A stretch of DNA of 48,066 bases from Mucilaginibacter polytrichastri (GTDB lineage: Bacteria > Bacteroidota > Bacteroidia > Sphingobacteriales > Sphingobacteriaceae), in contig NZ_MPPL01000002.1 of the NCBI RefSeq assembly GCF_001911425.1, positions 1 to 48,066 of the forward strand. Reading direction: 5' to 3'. The stretch's first letter is position 1; every line of letters starts with the position of its first letter. The translations under genes and the position numbers were made by a program. Positions 1 through 7,360 of the stretch are shown here, piece after piece. The notes below the pieces were generated by a model. The model saw nothing but the letters and a program-made list of their open reading frames with translations. It did not search any database and had not been told where the DNA came from.

Positions 1-110
1 CAGGAGATCAGGAGTTCGCCGAATAGCTTTTAGGGGTCAAATTCCCCGGCGGCCACGGCGGAGCCGTGGCCATTGGTAAGTTATGGTCATTTTTGGTCAT
101 CCCAGTTTAA
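1..110. mobile_element. Possible end of an IS21-like insertion sequence
   Basis: Frame 1 is open from the window edge and stops with TAG at 31-33. This tail is immediately followed by spaced GGTCA-type motifs: GGGGTCA at 33-39, TGGTCAT at 84-90 and TGGTCAT at 94-100. Repeated GGTCA-like motifs beyond the last transposase gene are typical of IS21-family ends. A perfect 9-bp GC-rich hairpin sits between them (arms 51-59 and 63-71, loop 60-62). Only ten codons of the upstream gene are visible and no transposase motif can be read, so the assignment is a guess from end structure alone. Confidence 0.25.
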
Positions 111-229
111 GTTGCTGGTTTATTTTCAGACCATTGAACAATGGCGGGGGTAGGTTACAGCTTCAGGCAAGAGGTTTATAGCTTTCGCTGTTTCCGAATG
201 AAACGGCTATTCGTAATGGCCTTAAACAT

Positions 230-257
230 AAAGTCCCGCCGATGACGGCAGGACTTT
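230..257 (-). terminator. Hairpin downstream of the histone-like gene
   Basis: Arms 230-240 and 247-257 pair over 11 positions with one mismatch and enclose a 6-nt loop. The hairpin lies about 25 nt beyond the stop of the minus-strand histone-like gene, where an intrinsic terminator would be expected. The following uridine tract is poor, so termination strength is uncertain. Confidence 0.45.
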
Positions 258-280
258 CCCAAAACAGTTGTTAACTGTGA

Positions 281-454
281 TTATTTCGTGTTCTTCTTTT
301 CTGTTACAGCAGTCCGCACTTCCTGTGCCGTGGCCTTGATTTGTTGCATGGCATTTCGCAGCCTGGTGCCTGCAGCGTTATTGCCACTTTCGAATTTCGC
401 TGCATCGGCCTCCGCTGAGGCAATGAGTTCTTTTAATTTGGTGATCTGTTCCAT
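281..454 (-). CDS. Histone H1-like protein (Hc1 family)
   Basis: This is a 57-residue protein on the minus strand, starting at the ATG at 454-452 and stopping with TAA at 283-281. It begins MEQITKLKELIASAEADAAK, carries the small-residue stretch NNAAGTRLRNAMQQIK in the middle and ends with a lysine-rich tail (TEKKNTK). That layout is typical of the short Hc1 histone-like proteins of Bacteroidota: an acidic/hydrophobic helix, a glycine break, a second helix and a basic end. Family members are thought to bind DNA and help compact the nucleoid. A hairpin follows the gene. No co-transcribed neighbour is evident, since the next gene on this strand begins about 270 bp upstream. Family recognition is from sequence pattern only. 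Confidence 0.8.
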   Translation of the reverse strand: MEQITKLKELIASAEADAAKFESGNNAAGTRLRNAMQQIKATAQEVRTAVTEKKNTK

Positions 455-721
455 CGGGAATTTAATTGAAATAAATTATCGTTTTTGAATGGGCAAAGAT
501 AAGTTTTCGCATGAAATAGTACACGAGCCGGGTAGGCGTCTGTTTCCGGGGATGTTGACCATGTAATTCCAGGCCAAACTGACCAGGGGTTTCCATCGCA
601 GCAGCAGCAGCAGCCATTTTTCTCTGGATGAATATTCCCTCCGAGGGTTACGCGACAAAGATCGTCGCCTTTACATGGAACGATATCTGCCGGCGTTTAT
701 TTGTGTGATGGATCCGAGACA

Positions 722-1327
722 TCAAGATTGCGACTTTCTTAAGCCATTGCTTTTCATCTTACTTAAGAATTCCGGTGTGACGCCAATATAACCGGCGATG
801 TACTTTTGTGGTAATTTCATCATCAGGTCGGGATATTTGTTATAGAAATTCCAATAGCGTTCTTCTGCACTGAGGCTGAGAATTTCCATCGTGCGTGCCT
901 GAAGATCAATTAATGCACGTTCAGTCAAAATCCGGAAGTATTTTTCGAAAACTGCACCTGATAGCAACAGCCTTTCTTTAGTCTCCTTTGTGAAAAATAG
1001 GATTTCCGTATCAACTATAGCCTGGATGTTCAGCTGGCTCGGTTTGTCATGGTAGAAGCTCTGCAAATTTCCTGTCCACCAGCCAGGCGTTGAAAATGCA
1101 AGAATGTGCTCTATCCCTTTGTTGTTTATTAGGTAAGTCCTTAGGCACCCGCTTAATATAAAGCAACTCATGGCTGCTATTCCACCTTCATGGAGTAGGT
1201 ATTGATTCTTTTTTACCTTTTTATACTGAGCCAGGGAATTTAGTACCAAGACTTCATCCTCGCTCAAACTCACATAGTTTTTGACATGGTTTTCGAGGGA
1301 GGCGGTGTCAAATTTTGGATCAGTCAT
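722..1327 (-). CDS. Crp/Fnr-family transcriptional regulator
   Basis: A 201-residue protein of usual family length. Residues about 25-120 form a cyclic-nucleotide-binding-type beta barrel (LLHEGGIAAMSCFILSGCLR, later GIEHILAFSTPGWW). A helical connector follows, then a short C-terminal helix-turn-helix (YIAGYIGVTPEFLSKMK) in the reduced form common in Bacteroidota members of this family. The FNR iron-sulfur cysteine set is not seen, so direct oxygen sensing is unlikely. The ligand is unknown. It is divergent from the exported isochorismatase-type hydrolase starting at 1452, with a 124-bp gap holding a CTTAA/TTAAG inverted repeat, so it may control itself and that gene (inference). Confidence 0.88.
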   Translation of the reverse strand: MTDPKFDTASLENHVKNYVSLSEDEVLVLNSLAQYKKVKKNQYLLHEGGIAAMSCFILSGCLRTYLINNKGIEHILAFSTPGWWTGNLQSFYHDKPSQLNIQAIVDTEILFFTKETKERLLLSGAVFEKYFRILTERALIDLQARTMEILSLSAEERYWNFYNKYPDLMMKLPQKYIAGYIGVTPEFLSKMKSNGLRKSQS

Positions 1328-1347
1328 CAGGGTAAGTCTAGTTATTT

Positions 1348-1363
1348 CTTAATCTAGGTTAAG
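1348..1363. promoter_or_regulatory. Inverted repeat, candidate Crp/Fnr operator
   Basis: Arms CTTAA (1348-1352) and TTAAG (1359-1363) flank the 6-nt spacer tctagg. It lies 21 bp upstream of the minus-strand Crp/Fnr start and about 90 bp upstream of the divergent hydrolase. The position and symmetry suit a dimeric regulator. The arms are short, so chance occurrence is possible. Confidence 0.3.
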
Positions 1364-1407
1364 TCAATTCAATAAGGTACATTATTTCAGTGACGCATGC
1401 GAAGGTC

Positions 1408-1415
1408 TAATTTTG
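1408..1415 (+). promoter_or_regulatory. Candidate -7 promoter element (TAnnTTTG)
   Basis: TAATTTTG matches the Bacteroidota -7 consensus TAnnTTTG and lies 36 bp upstream of the hydrolase ATG at 1452. No clear TTG -33 element was found at the usual spacing, so only the -7 half is supported. Confidence 0.4.
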
Positions 1416-1451
1416 TGCCAGTAAATAACTAAAACTTTTAAAAATAAATTT

Positions 1452-2177
1452 ATGAAAAAATTAATCAAATCATCAGTTCTAAAAGCGCTATCGATCATAT
1501 TCGTTTTAAGCGTGAGTTTTACAGTAGCTAACGCACAGCAGAAAAAAACTACGCTGATCAATCCGGATGATGCTGTTTTCTTATTTGTCGACCATCAAAG
1601 TGGTTTAGTTCAAACCGTTCACAGTATGCCGGTTGGAGAATTAAGGAACAATCTAACCGCTCTTGCAAAAGCATCCGAACTCTTGCACATCCCCGCCATT
1701 TATACTGCATCAGTTCCGACAGGACCAAACGGTCCTACACTTCCTGAGATAAAAGACAATGCACCGAATGCAAAGTATGTTATCCGACAGGGAGAAATCA
1801 ATGCCTGGGATAGCAAAGAATTCGTTAATGCAGTTAAAGCTACAGGTAAGAAGACCATCATTATCTCCGGTATGTGGACCAGCGTATGTGTAGTGTATCC
1901 TGCCTTGTCTGCTCTTGGAGAAGGCTATACTGTTTATGCAGTTGCCGATGCCAGTGGAGATATCACGCCTGAAGCTCATAACCTGGCTATGCTACGCTTA
2001 ACCCAGGCAGGCGCTATCCCGGTAACCTGTGGTGCCGTGCTTCCAGAATTGATGAAAGACTGGAGAAGGAAAGAAGCCGGAGATTTTGCTAAAATACTGG
2101 CACAAATGGTACCTAATTTCCAGGCTGTTATTGAGCAATACTATAAAGCTCAGGAAGTTGCAAAATCAGTAAAATAA
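1452..2177 (+). CDS. Exported isochorismatase-family cysteine hydrolase
   Basis: A 241-residue protein with an N-terminal signal peptide (hydrophobic residues about 8-26, ending VANAQQ), so it probably acts in the periplasm. The isochorismatase/YcaC-like fold is recognised by FLFVDHQSGL with candidate catalytic Asp47, a central beta strand leading to ISGMWTSVCVVYPALSA with candidate nucleophile Cys146, and the closing ADASGD loop. Residue K108 or R112 occupies the zone where the family's catalytic lysine is expected; I cannot fix which. Relatives hydrolyse amides or other small carbonyl substrates, and the substrate here is unknown. The gene is single, starts after a TAATTTTG element and is closed by a strong terminator at 2224-2257. 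Confidence 0.85.
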   Translation: MKKLIKSSVLKALSIIFVLSVSFTVANAQQKKTTLINPDDAVFLFVDHQSGLVQTVHSMPVGELRNNLTALAKASELLHIPAIYTASVPTGPNGPTLPEIKDNAPNAKYVIRQGEINAWDSKEFVNAVKATGKKTIIISGMWTSVCVVYPALSALGEGYTVYAVADASGDITPEAHNLAMLRLTQAGAIPVTCGAVLPELMKDWRRKEAGDFAKILAQMVPNFQAVIEQYYKAQEVAKSVK

Positions 2178-2223
2178 TATGTAATCCTGTATCCTAAGGA
2201 TACATTAAATTCCGACCAATAAG

Positions 2224-2257
2224 AAATGGTTGCTTTTATAAAAGCAACCATTTTTTT
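2224..2257 (+). terminator. Intrinsic terminator after the hydrolase gene
   Basis: Perfect 13-bp stem (2224-2236 with 2241-2253) around a 4-nt loop, running directly into a 7-nt T tract at 2251-2257. It begins 46 bp after the stop codon at 2177. Confidence 0.9.
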
Positions 2258-2403
2258 AAACCACCATTGCAATTATATATACGGCTTAATAAGTTTAATA
2301 CCAAATTTGTACGGCATTTTTTGAAATTCATCAGTCATTAAAATTCAGATTTCAAGCATTATATAATCATCATACAAAAGGTGAATTTGAAGAAAGAAGT
2401 TAC

Positions 2404-2500
2404 ATACAATTAAAATCAGTAACAATTCAATAACATTAAAAAGGGACAAAAAATAATATAAATATTAAAAAAAGAAGATCAGTTTAACAGGACAATATTG
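2404..2500 (+). repeat. Decayed duplicate of the 5' end of the pirin gene at 4621
   Basis: This stretch aligns over its whole length with 4571-4668, which is the leader and first roughly 16 codons of the intact pirin gene. Both copies share atacaattaaaatcagtaac, then attcaataacattaaaaagg, then aatattaaaaaaag, with scattered substitutions. In the copy the ATG start has become ATA (around 2456-2458), so it cannot be translated as pirin. It is joined directly to an amidohydrolase remnant. The intact copy shows which sequence was the original; the duplication mechanism is not visible. Confidence 0.85.
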
Positions 2501-2886
2501 CCCTCGACATTAAAATGGATGTTCACGGCGATGGTTTCATAAAAACATACGGTATTGAAAATGCATTGCAAACGCCTAGATTACGACAGCTGGTAGACAG
2601 TGATATACCGCTGGCTATTACGACGGACGGATTCAGGGCCGCCTCATACAATCCCTGGATTGGTATTAGCTGGATGATTACCGGTAAGTCTGTATCAGGG
2701 TCTGAAATACTGGCGGTGGACAAACGTTTGACAAGAGAGGAAGCTCTCAAATTATTTACAGTAGGTCCAACATGGATCGAGCATAGTGATAGTGAGCTGG
2801 GCAAATTGTTCCCGGCAACCTGGCAGATTTTATACTGCTAAATAAAGATTACTTCACGATACCTGATGACGAAATAAAAACCACTT
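2501..2886 (+). pseudogene. Amidohydrolase remnant (YtcJ-like, C-terminal part only)
   Basis: Reading from about 2503, the translation gives the C-terminal part of a YtcJ-like amidohydrolase: FIKTYGIENALQTPRLRQLV, then TTDGFRAASYNPWIGISW, then LTREEALKLFTVG. The frame breaks near 2812-2816, where one base is missing. In the next frame the expected GNLADFILLNKDYF and TIPDDEIK follow. Full-length family members exceed 500 residues, so the whole N-terminal metal-binding barrel is absent. The 5' side is fused to the pirin 5' copy and the 3' side runs into a YceI remnant near 2880-2887. An internal ATG at 2515 opens a 108-codon frame, but a working enzyme is not plausible. Confidence 0.85.
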
Positions 2887-3241
2887 GCCAGCATTTCTAC
2901 AGAAGTGCAAATGAGAGATGATGATTTAAGATGACCTAACTTTTTTGAAGTGAAAAAATATCCGAAGATGATCTTCAAAAGCACCTCAATAAAAAAGCTT
3001 GGTAAAGACAGATATAAACTTCAGGGTAATCTCACCGTTCATGGGGTTACAAGGTCTGTGTCAATAGATCTATGGTATAGGGGTATGGCAACGAACCCAA
3101 TGAACAAAATTACTTCTGCTGGTTTTCAGTTGACGGGAAATTTAAAACGTTCTGACTTTGCCATTGGTTCAAAATTCCCACCGCCAATTATAGCCGACGA
3201 TGTGGACATAAAAAGCTGACGGAGAATTTATCAAAAAATAA
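2887..3241 (+). pseudogene. YceI-family remnant (C-terminal half, broken)
   Basis: The translation from 2887 reads ASISTEVQMRDDDLR, a TGA stop at 2932-2934, then PNFFEVKKYPKMIFKS, LQGNLTVHGVTRSVSIDLWY and FQLTGNLKRSDFAIG. This is the conserved C-terminal half of YceI, a lipocalin-like periplasmic domain that binds polyisoprenoids or amphiphiles in characterised relatives. The end is broken too: an A5 run at 3210-3214 holds one extra base, and skipping it restores DIKADGEFIKK and a stop at 3239-3241. The N-terminal half and signal peptide are missing. A GTG at 2950 could begin an 89-residue fragment, but no functional product is expected. Confidence 0.85.
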
Positions 3242-3315
3242 AATAACTGATTCTGCTTTCTATTTTCAAATAATTAGAATCAGAAGCACTAAACAATGAA
3301 AACAATTATAAATCG

Positions 3316-4275
3316 ATGAAATTTATAAACAAAATAAATATGAATTGCCACCTGATTTGGTCAATTGTTATATTGTCAATGGTGTGCTCCGCCAAGGCAT
3401 CGGCGCAAGACCCTGTTTTACCAGCCACAAATCTGGGGATGGCAAACGTTTTTGACGGAATGGGCGGTAAACCTGGCTTCGTCTATCAGGGATATGTACA
3501 GGTATTCCAGACCAGAAAGGTTTACGGTGATCAGGGTCAGGATACACATTCAGATTTGAAAATCAACTCCATTGTGCAGATCAACCAGTTGCTCTACCAA
3601 ACACCTATAAAGGTTTTTGGTGGGGAGCTAGCATTTATGCTCATGTTGCCTGTTGTGCAAATCAATGCCTCTAATTCTGGAGGCCCCTCACCAAGTGTAA
3701 ATTCTAGTGTACTGGGAGACGTTATACAGGGTACGGCGGTTCAATGGTCGGGGAAGAAGTTATTTGGTAAACCCTTCTCTCACCGTGCCGAACTGACTGT
3801 TGCGCTTCCAGTGGGTAGTTATGACAAAAAATATAATATTAATGCTTCCTCTCATGCTTATACGATTGGCGCCTCTCATGCCTTTACCCTTATGGTTAAT
3901 GATAAGGTGAGCATAAGTTCAAGAAATCAATTTAATTATAACACTCGCGTTATTGGTCAAAAGGCTAAAGCTGGTGCCTTTTATAATGGAAACTATGCGT
4001 TAGATTATGCCGTATTCCCAAATCTACGGGTTGAGGCCGTAGGTTATCTTCTGGCACAGCTGAATCAAGATAGCTATGACGGGAACAACAACTATTATCA
4101 ACAGCAATTTGGCATCGATGACACCAGGGAACGGGTGCTGGGCTTCGGTCCGGGGTTGGCTTATTTTACCAAGGGTGGAGCACTGATAGAAGCGAAAGCT
4201 TTTTTTGAAACGGCTGGTAAGAACCGTGTAATAGGTTATCGGCCTACAGTAAGGATTGCAATTCCACTCAATTGA
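3316..4275 (+). CDS. Outer-membrane protein, phenol-MetA degradation type
   Basis: A 319-residue protein with a signal peptide (cleavage likely after KASA, near residue 30). The rest alternates polar and hydrophobic residues as in an outer-membrane beta barrel. Motifs VFQTRKVYGDQGQ, GELAFMLMLPVVQ, RAELTVALPVGSYD and GYRPTVRIAIPL fit the family of MetA-pathway and SphA-like transporters, which have been linked to hydrophobic or aromatic substrates. The start at 3316 is the first ATG; a second at 3340 would still leave a complete signal peptide. It stands between gene remnants and is not obviously in an operon. The substrate is unknown. Confidence 0.75.
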   Translation: MKFINKINMNCHLIWSIVILSMVCSAKASAQDPVLPATNLGMANVFDGMGGKPGFVYQGYVQVFQTRKVYGDQGQDTHSDLKINSIVQINQLLYQTPIKVFGGELAFMLMLPVVQINASNSGGPSPSVNSSVLGDVIQGTAVQWSGKKLFGKPFSHRAELTVALPVGSYDKKYNINASSHAYTIGASHAFTLMVNDKVSISSRNQFNYNTRVIGQKAKAGAFYNGNYALDYAVFPNLRVEAVGYLLAQLNQDSYDGNNNYYQQQFGIDDTRERVLGFGPGLAYFTKGGALIEAKAFFETAGKNRVIGYRPTVRIAIPLN

Positions 4276-4390
4276 ACAGGAAGATACTATTTATATCTAC
4301 TCTTGAAGCCAGTAAAATATGCTGTAAAAATGACTATCAATCATCAAACTTAAATACGTAAAATAACCAATAATTGTAAATGTATTAATT

Positions 4391-4515
4391 ATGGTAGATA
4401 TCGTTATTGAATCCAGGCAGGCAATAATAACTCCTGGCTTTTCGGTAAAGCGCATTCTGCCATCCGGCTAAGAAGAACAGTAGGGCCTTTCATCTTTATG
4501 GACCATGCCGGAAGA
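4391..4515 (+). pseudogene. Pirin N-terminal remnant
   Basis: From the ATG at 4391 the translation reads MVDIVIESRQ, GFSVKRILP, then a TAA stop at 4469-4471. After a frame change near 4470-4482 it resumes as TVGPFIFMDHAG up to about 4512. This matches the first 40 residues of the pirin at 6446 (MLDIVIQARD, KVKRILP, MVGPFIFMDHAG) but differs from it throughout, so it is a separate diverged paralogue and not a recent copy. Nothing pirin-like follows. At 4571 the leader shared with 2404-2500 begins. Confidence 0.82.
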
Positions 4516-4620
4516 TCATTCCAGACCTGCCGGCGGCCCTCCTCCGGGTTAACTGTCCTGATTACCGTGCATACAATTAAAATCAGTAACCATTCAATAA
4601 CATTAAAAAGGTAAATAAAA

Positions 4621-5358
4621 ATGATACAAATATTAAAAAAAGCAGACCAGTTCAACAGAACCATATTCAATGGTAATTTCATTGCCAACAAACCGGTAGC
4701 GAGCGGAGCAACGGATAATGTCAAACCTTATTCCAATATATTTTATTGGAGCCATGCACGGGCGATTGATCAAAGCGAGTTTGGATTGCACCCGCACGAG
4801 GGGTTTGAGATAATGACTTTTATTTTAGAAGGAAGTGTAGCACATTACGACACGGCAACACAAGTTTGGACACCGTTAGAAGCAGGAGATTTCCAAGTTA
4901 TTCAATCAAACAGCGGACTTCAGCACTCGGAGCGAATTACGAAGGGAACACGAAACTTCCAGGTTTGGTTTGATCCTGATTTTTATGAAGCAGTAAAAAA
5001 AGCGCCAGCATATACAGATTATCATAGTAAAGATTTTAAACCGATCATTGAAAATGGAATTAAAACAATTATTTATGTGGGAAAAGGAAGCATTGCCAAT
5101 GTGCTTACGCCGGGTTTATCAATCAAACGTCTTTTTTTCGATCAGAAAAGCAAGTATAATTTACAATTAAATAAAAATAGTAGTTATACCTTTTATGTTT
5201 TAAAAGGCGATGCCAAAATAGATGGAAAGGCTTTAACAGCAGATGATGCAGTTCGAATCTCCAATCTTGAAAACCTGGAAGTGGAGTTTGAGGTAGACGG
5301 TGAATTGTTTTACATCGAAACGCCTTCAGTTCCAGATTATAAAACGGTTTGGAGCTAA
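4621..5358 (+). CDS. Pirin-family protein (bicupin)
   Basis: A 245-residue cytoplasmic protein with the two-cupin pirin layout. The metal site is intact: His57 and His59 in GLHPHEGFEIMTFILEG, His102 and Glu104 in SGLQHSERI, matching the His/His/His/Glu set of characterised pirins. Some bacterial pirins (YhhW type) show quercetin 2,3-dioxygenase activity and others act as redox-responsive regulators; sequence alone does not decide. It is the first gene of a tight plus-strand set, with an LLM-class oxidoreductase 18 bp downstream. Its leader and first codons are duplicated at 2404-2500. Confidence 0.88.
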   Translation: MIQILKKADQFNRTIFNGNFIANKPVASGATDNVKPYSNIFYWSHARAIDQSEFGLHPHEGFEIMTFILEGSVAHYDTATQVWTPLEAGDFQVIQSNSGLQHSERITKGTRNFQVWFDPDFYEAVKKAPAYTDYHSKDFKPIIENGIKTIIYVGKGSIANVLTPGLSIKRLFFDQKSKYNLQLNKNSSYTFYVLKGDAKIDGKALTADDAVRISNLENLEVEFEVDGELFYIETPSVPDYKTVWS

Positions 5359-5376
5359 TTATATAATTTTACTATC

Positions 5377-6405
5377 ATGGAAATAGGAATAGACAGTTTT
5401 GCTTCGGCAATGTATGGTACCCATAACACATTAAGCAGTGTGGATGCTATGGAACAATTGCTCGATAGGATCGAGCTGGCCGATCAGGTCGGGCTTGATG
5501 TTTTTGGTATAGGTGAACACCACAAAAAAGAGTTTTTAGATTCGGCGACGGCTATTATCCTGGGTGCAGCCGCTGCAAGAACCAAACGCATACGCTTAAC
5601 AAGCGCTGTAACCGTTTTAAGCGCTGCTGATCCTGTCCGCGTTTATCAAAATTTCGCAACGCTTGATCTGATATCTAAGGGACGGGCAGAGATCGTCGTT
5701 GGCCGTGGTTCGTCCATTGAAGCTTACCCTTTATTCGGATTTGAACTTAAGGACTATGACCAATTGTTCAAGGAAAAACTGGGCTTATTACTGCAAATAC
5801 GCGACAATGAATTTGTCACCTGGTCCGGCAGGTTCCGGCCTGCCCTAAATAACCTGCCGGTTTATCCGAGGCCTCTGCAGGAAAAGTTACCGGTTTGGCT
5901 GGGTGTCGGCGGTACGCCGGAATCTTTTGTTAGAGCCGGAACTCTTGGTTTACCGTTAATGGTGGCTGTAATCGGCGGTGAAACACACCGCTTTCGTCCG
6001 CTGATTGACCTGTACCGGAAGGCCGGCACAGCGGCAGGCTTTAAACCCGGGGAACTGAGAGTGGGGTTGCATTCACCCGGATATGTTGGGGCAACCAATG
6101 AGAAAGCAATCGCTGATTATTACCCAGGTTATGCGGAACTTTGGACCAGATTGGGAAAGGAACGCGGATGGCCACCGGTCACAAGGCCGCATTTCGATTC
6201 GCTTACTGCCCCAAAAGGTGTCCTTGTGGTAGGCGGACCTGAGCAGGTTGCTGAAAAAATACTGAGACACAGCGAGGCATTGGGTGGGATTTCAAGGTTT
6301 ACTTTCCAAATGGATAATGCAGGGCTGACCCATGCCCAGTTAATGCAGTCGATTGAATTGATCGGAACGAAGGTTATCCCGCTGATCAAAAAGGAACGCT
6401 TATAA
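5377..6405 (+). CDS. LLM-class flavin-dependent oxidoreductase
   Basis: A 342-residue protein with the luciferase-like monooxygenase TIM barrel. Landmarks are the N-terminal strand MEIGIDSF, GLDVFGIGEHH at about residues 39-49, RIRLTSAVTVLSAADPVRVY, GRAEIVVGRGS and PVWLGVGGTPESF. Family members use reduced FMN or F420 to oxygenate or reduce small organic substrates. Bacteroidota usually lack F420, so FMN is the likelier cofactor (inference). It lies between two pirins with gaps of 18 and 40 bp, which suggests one transcript and a shared oxidative job. The substrate is unknown. Confidence 0.9.
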   Translation: MEIGIDSFASAMYGTHNTLSSVDAMEQLLDRIELADQVGLDVFGIGEHHKKEFLDSATAIILGAAAARTKRIRLTSAVTVLSAADPVRVYQNFATLDLISKGRAEIVVGRGSSIEAYPLFGFELKDYDQLFKEKLGLLLQIRDNEFVTWSGRFRPALNNLPVYPRPLQEKLPVWLGVGGTPESFVRAGTLGLPLMVAVIGGETHRFRPLIDLYRKAGTAAGFKPGELRVGLHSPGYVGATNEKAIADYYPGYAELWTRLGKERGWPPVTRPHFDSLTAPKGVLVVGGPEQVAEKILRHSEALGGISRFTFQMDNAGLTHAQLMQSIELIGTKVIPLIKKERL

Positions 6406-6445
6406 TAATATAGATTTTAGACCATATTAATTAAATCAACGACCT

Positions 6446-7354
6446 ATGCTAGATATTGTGATTCAAGCCCGTGATGCCGCTATCAGTGAGTCTATGAAGG
6501 TAAAACGCATCCTTCCGTTCAGGTTACACCGCATGGTAGGCCCATTTATTTTTATGGATCATGCCGGGCCTATTTTGAACACGCCCCCGATAGTATCATC
6601 GTTGGATGTACTGCCGCATCCACACATCGGGTTATCCACCGTCAGCTACCTTTTTGGCGGGCAGATCATGCACCGCGACAGTACGGGCGTTGAACAGATC
6701 ATTCTCCCGGGTGAGGTAAACTGGATGACCGCCGGCAGCGGCATTTCCCATTCTGAAAGGTTTGAAGATCCGGCAGCATTAGCAGGCGGAAAATTGGAAA
6801 TGATACAAACATGGGTTGCACTACCTGAGAAAGACGAAGAATCGGCACCCGTTTTCAATAACTATACGCCGGACCAGTTGCCGGTATTTACGGACAAGGG
6901 TGTCTGGATGCGTCTTATTGCAGGGAGTGCCTACGGGCTTGGCAACGAGGTCAAGACAAACTCTCCGCTGTTTTACCTGCATGTGGTACTTGAGCAGGGG
7001 GCAAGGTTTGGCCTTCCATTGGAACATGCTGAACGGGGTTTTTATATTGTAAAAGGAAGTGTCGAGTTGTCGGGTATTACCTACCCTGCGGGACAGATGC
7101 TAGTTTTTACCAAAGGCGTCGATCCGGTGATCCTGGCAAAGGAAAACAGTACTTTAATGATGCTGGGCGGCGAACCGTTGGGGGAAAGATTTATCTGGTG
7201 GAATTTTGTTTCTTCCCGCAAAGAACGCATTGAGCAAGCCAAAGAAGACTGGAAGCAGGGCCGTATTGTATTGCCGCCAACTGACAACAAGGAATTCATT
7301 CCGCTACCGGATGACAAATATAATGCATCACCAAAACCGGAACCGCTTTCATAA
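6446..7354 (+). CDS. Pirin-family protein (second intact copy)
   Basis: A 302-residue pirin of full bicupin length. The N-terminal signature KRILPFRLHRMVGPFIFMDH is clear, and the metal ligands are present: His58 and His60 in LPHPHIGLSTV, His102 and Glu104 in SGISHSERF. The C-terminal cupin ends with MMLGGEPLGERFIWWNFVSS, a typical pirin region. It differs strongly from the pirin at 4621 but resembles the broken N-terminus at 4391. Only 6 bp separate it from the porin gene downstream, so the two are probably translated from one message. Whether it is enzymatic or regulatory cannot be read from the sequence. Confidence 0.9.
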   Translation: MLDIVIQARDAAISESMKVKRILPFRLHRMVGPFIFMDHAGPILNTPPIVSSLDVLPHPHIGLSTVSYLFGGQIMHRDSTGVEQIILPGEVNWMTAGSGISHSERFEDPAALAGGKLEMIQTWVALPEKDEESAPVFNNYTPDQLPVFTDKGVWMRLIAGSAYGLGNEVKTNSPLFYLHVVLEQGARFGLPLEHAERGFYIVKGSVELSGITYPAGQMLVFTKGVDPVILAKENSTLMMLGGEPLGERFIWWNFVSSRKERIEQAKEDWKQGRIVLPPTDNKEFIPLPDDKYNASPKPEPLS

Positions 7355-7360
7355 GGTGGC

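Noticed and set aside
476..658. Minus-strand 60-codon frame containing a (CAG)5-type run encoding leucines
   Set aside because: The composition is low-complexity, no motif is visible and there is no plausible partner. The short GCA repeat (598-612) is too short to call a repeat feature.
2515..2841. 108-codon frame as an independent small gene
   Set aside because: It is the inner part of an amidohydrolase, lacks the catalytic barrel and continues in another frame after a missing base.
4404..4724. Minus-strand 106-codon frame across the pirin leader
   Set aside because: It overlaps both the pirin remnant and the start of the intact pirin gene on the plus strand and matches no family.
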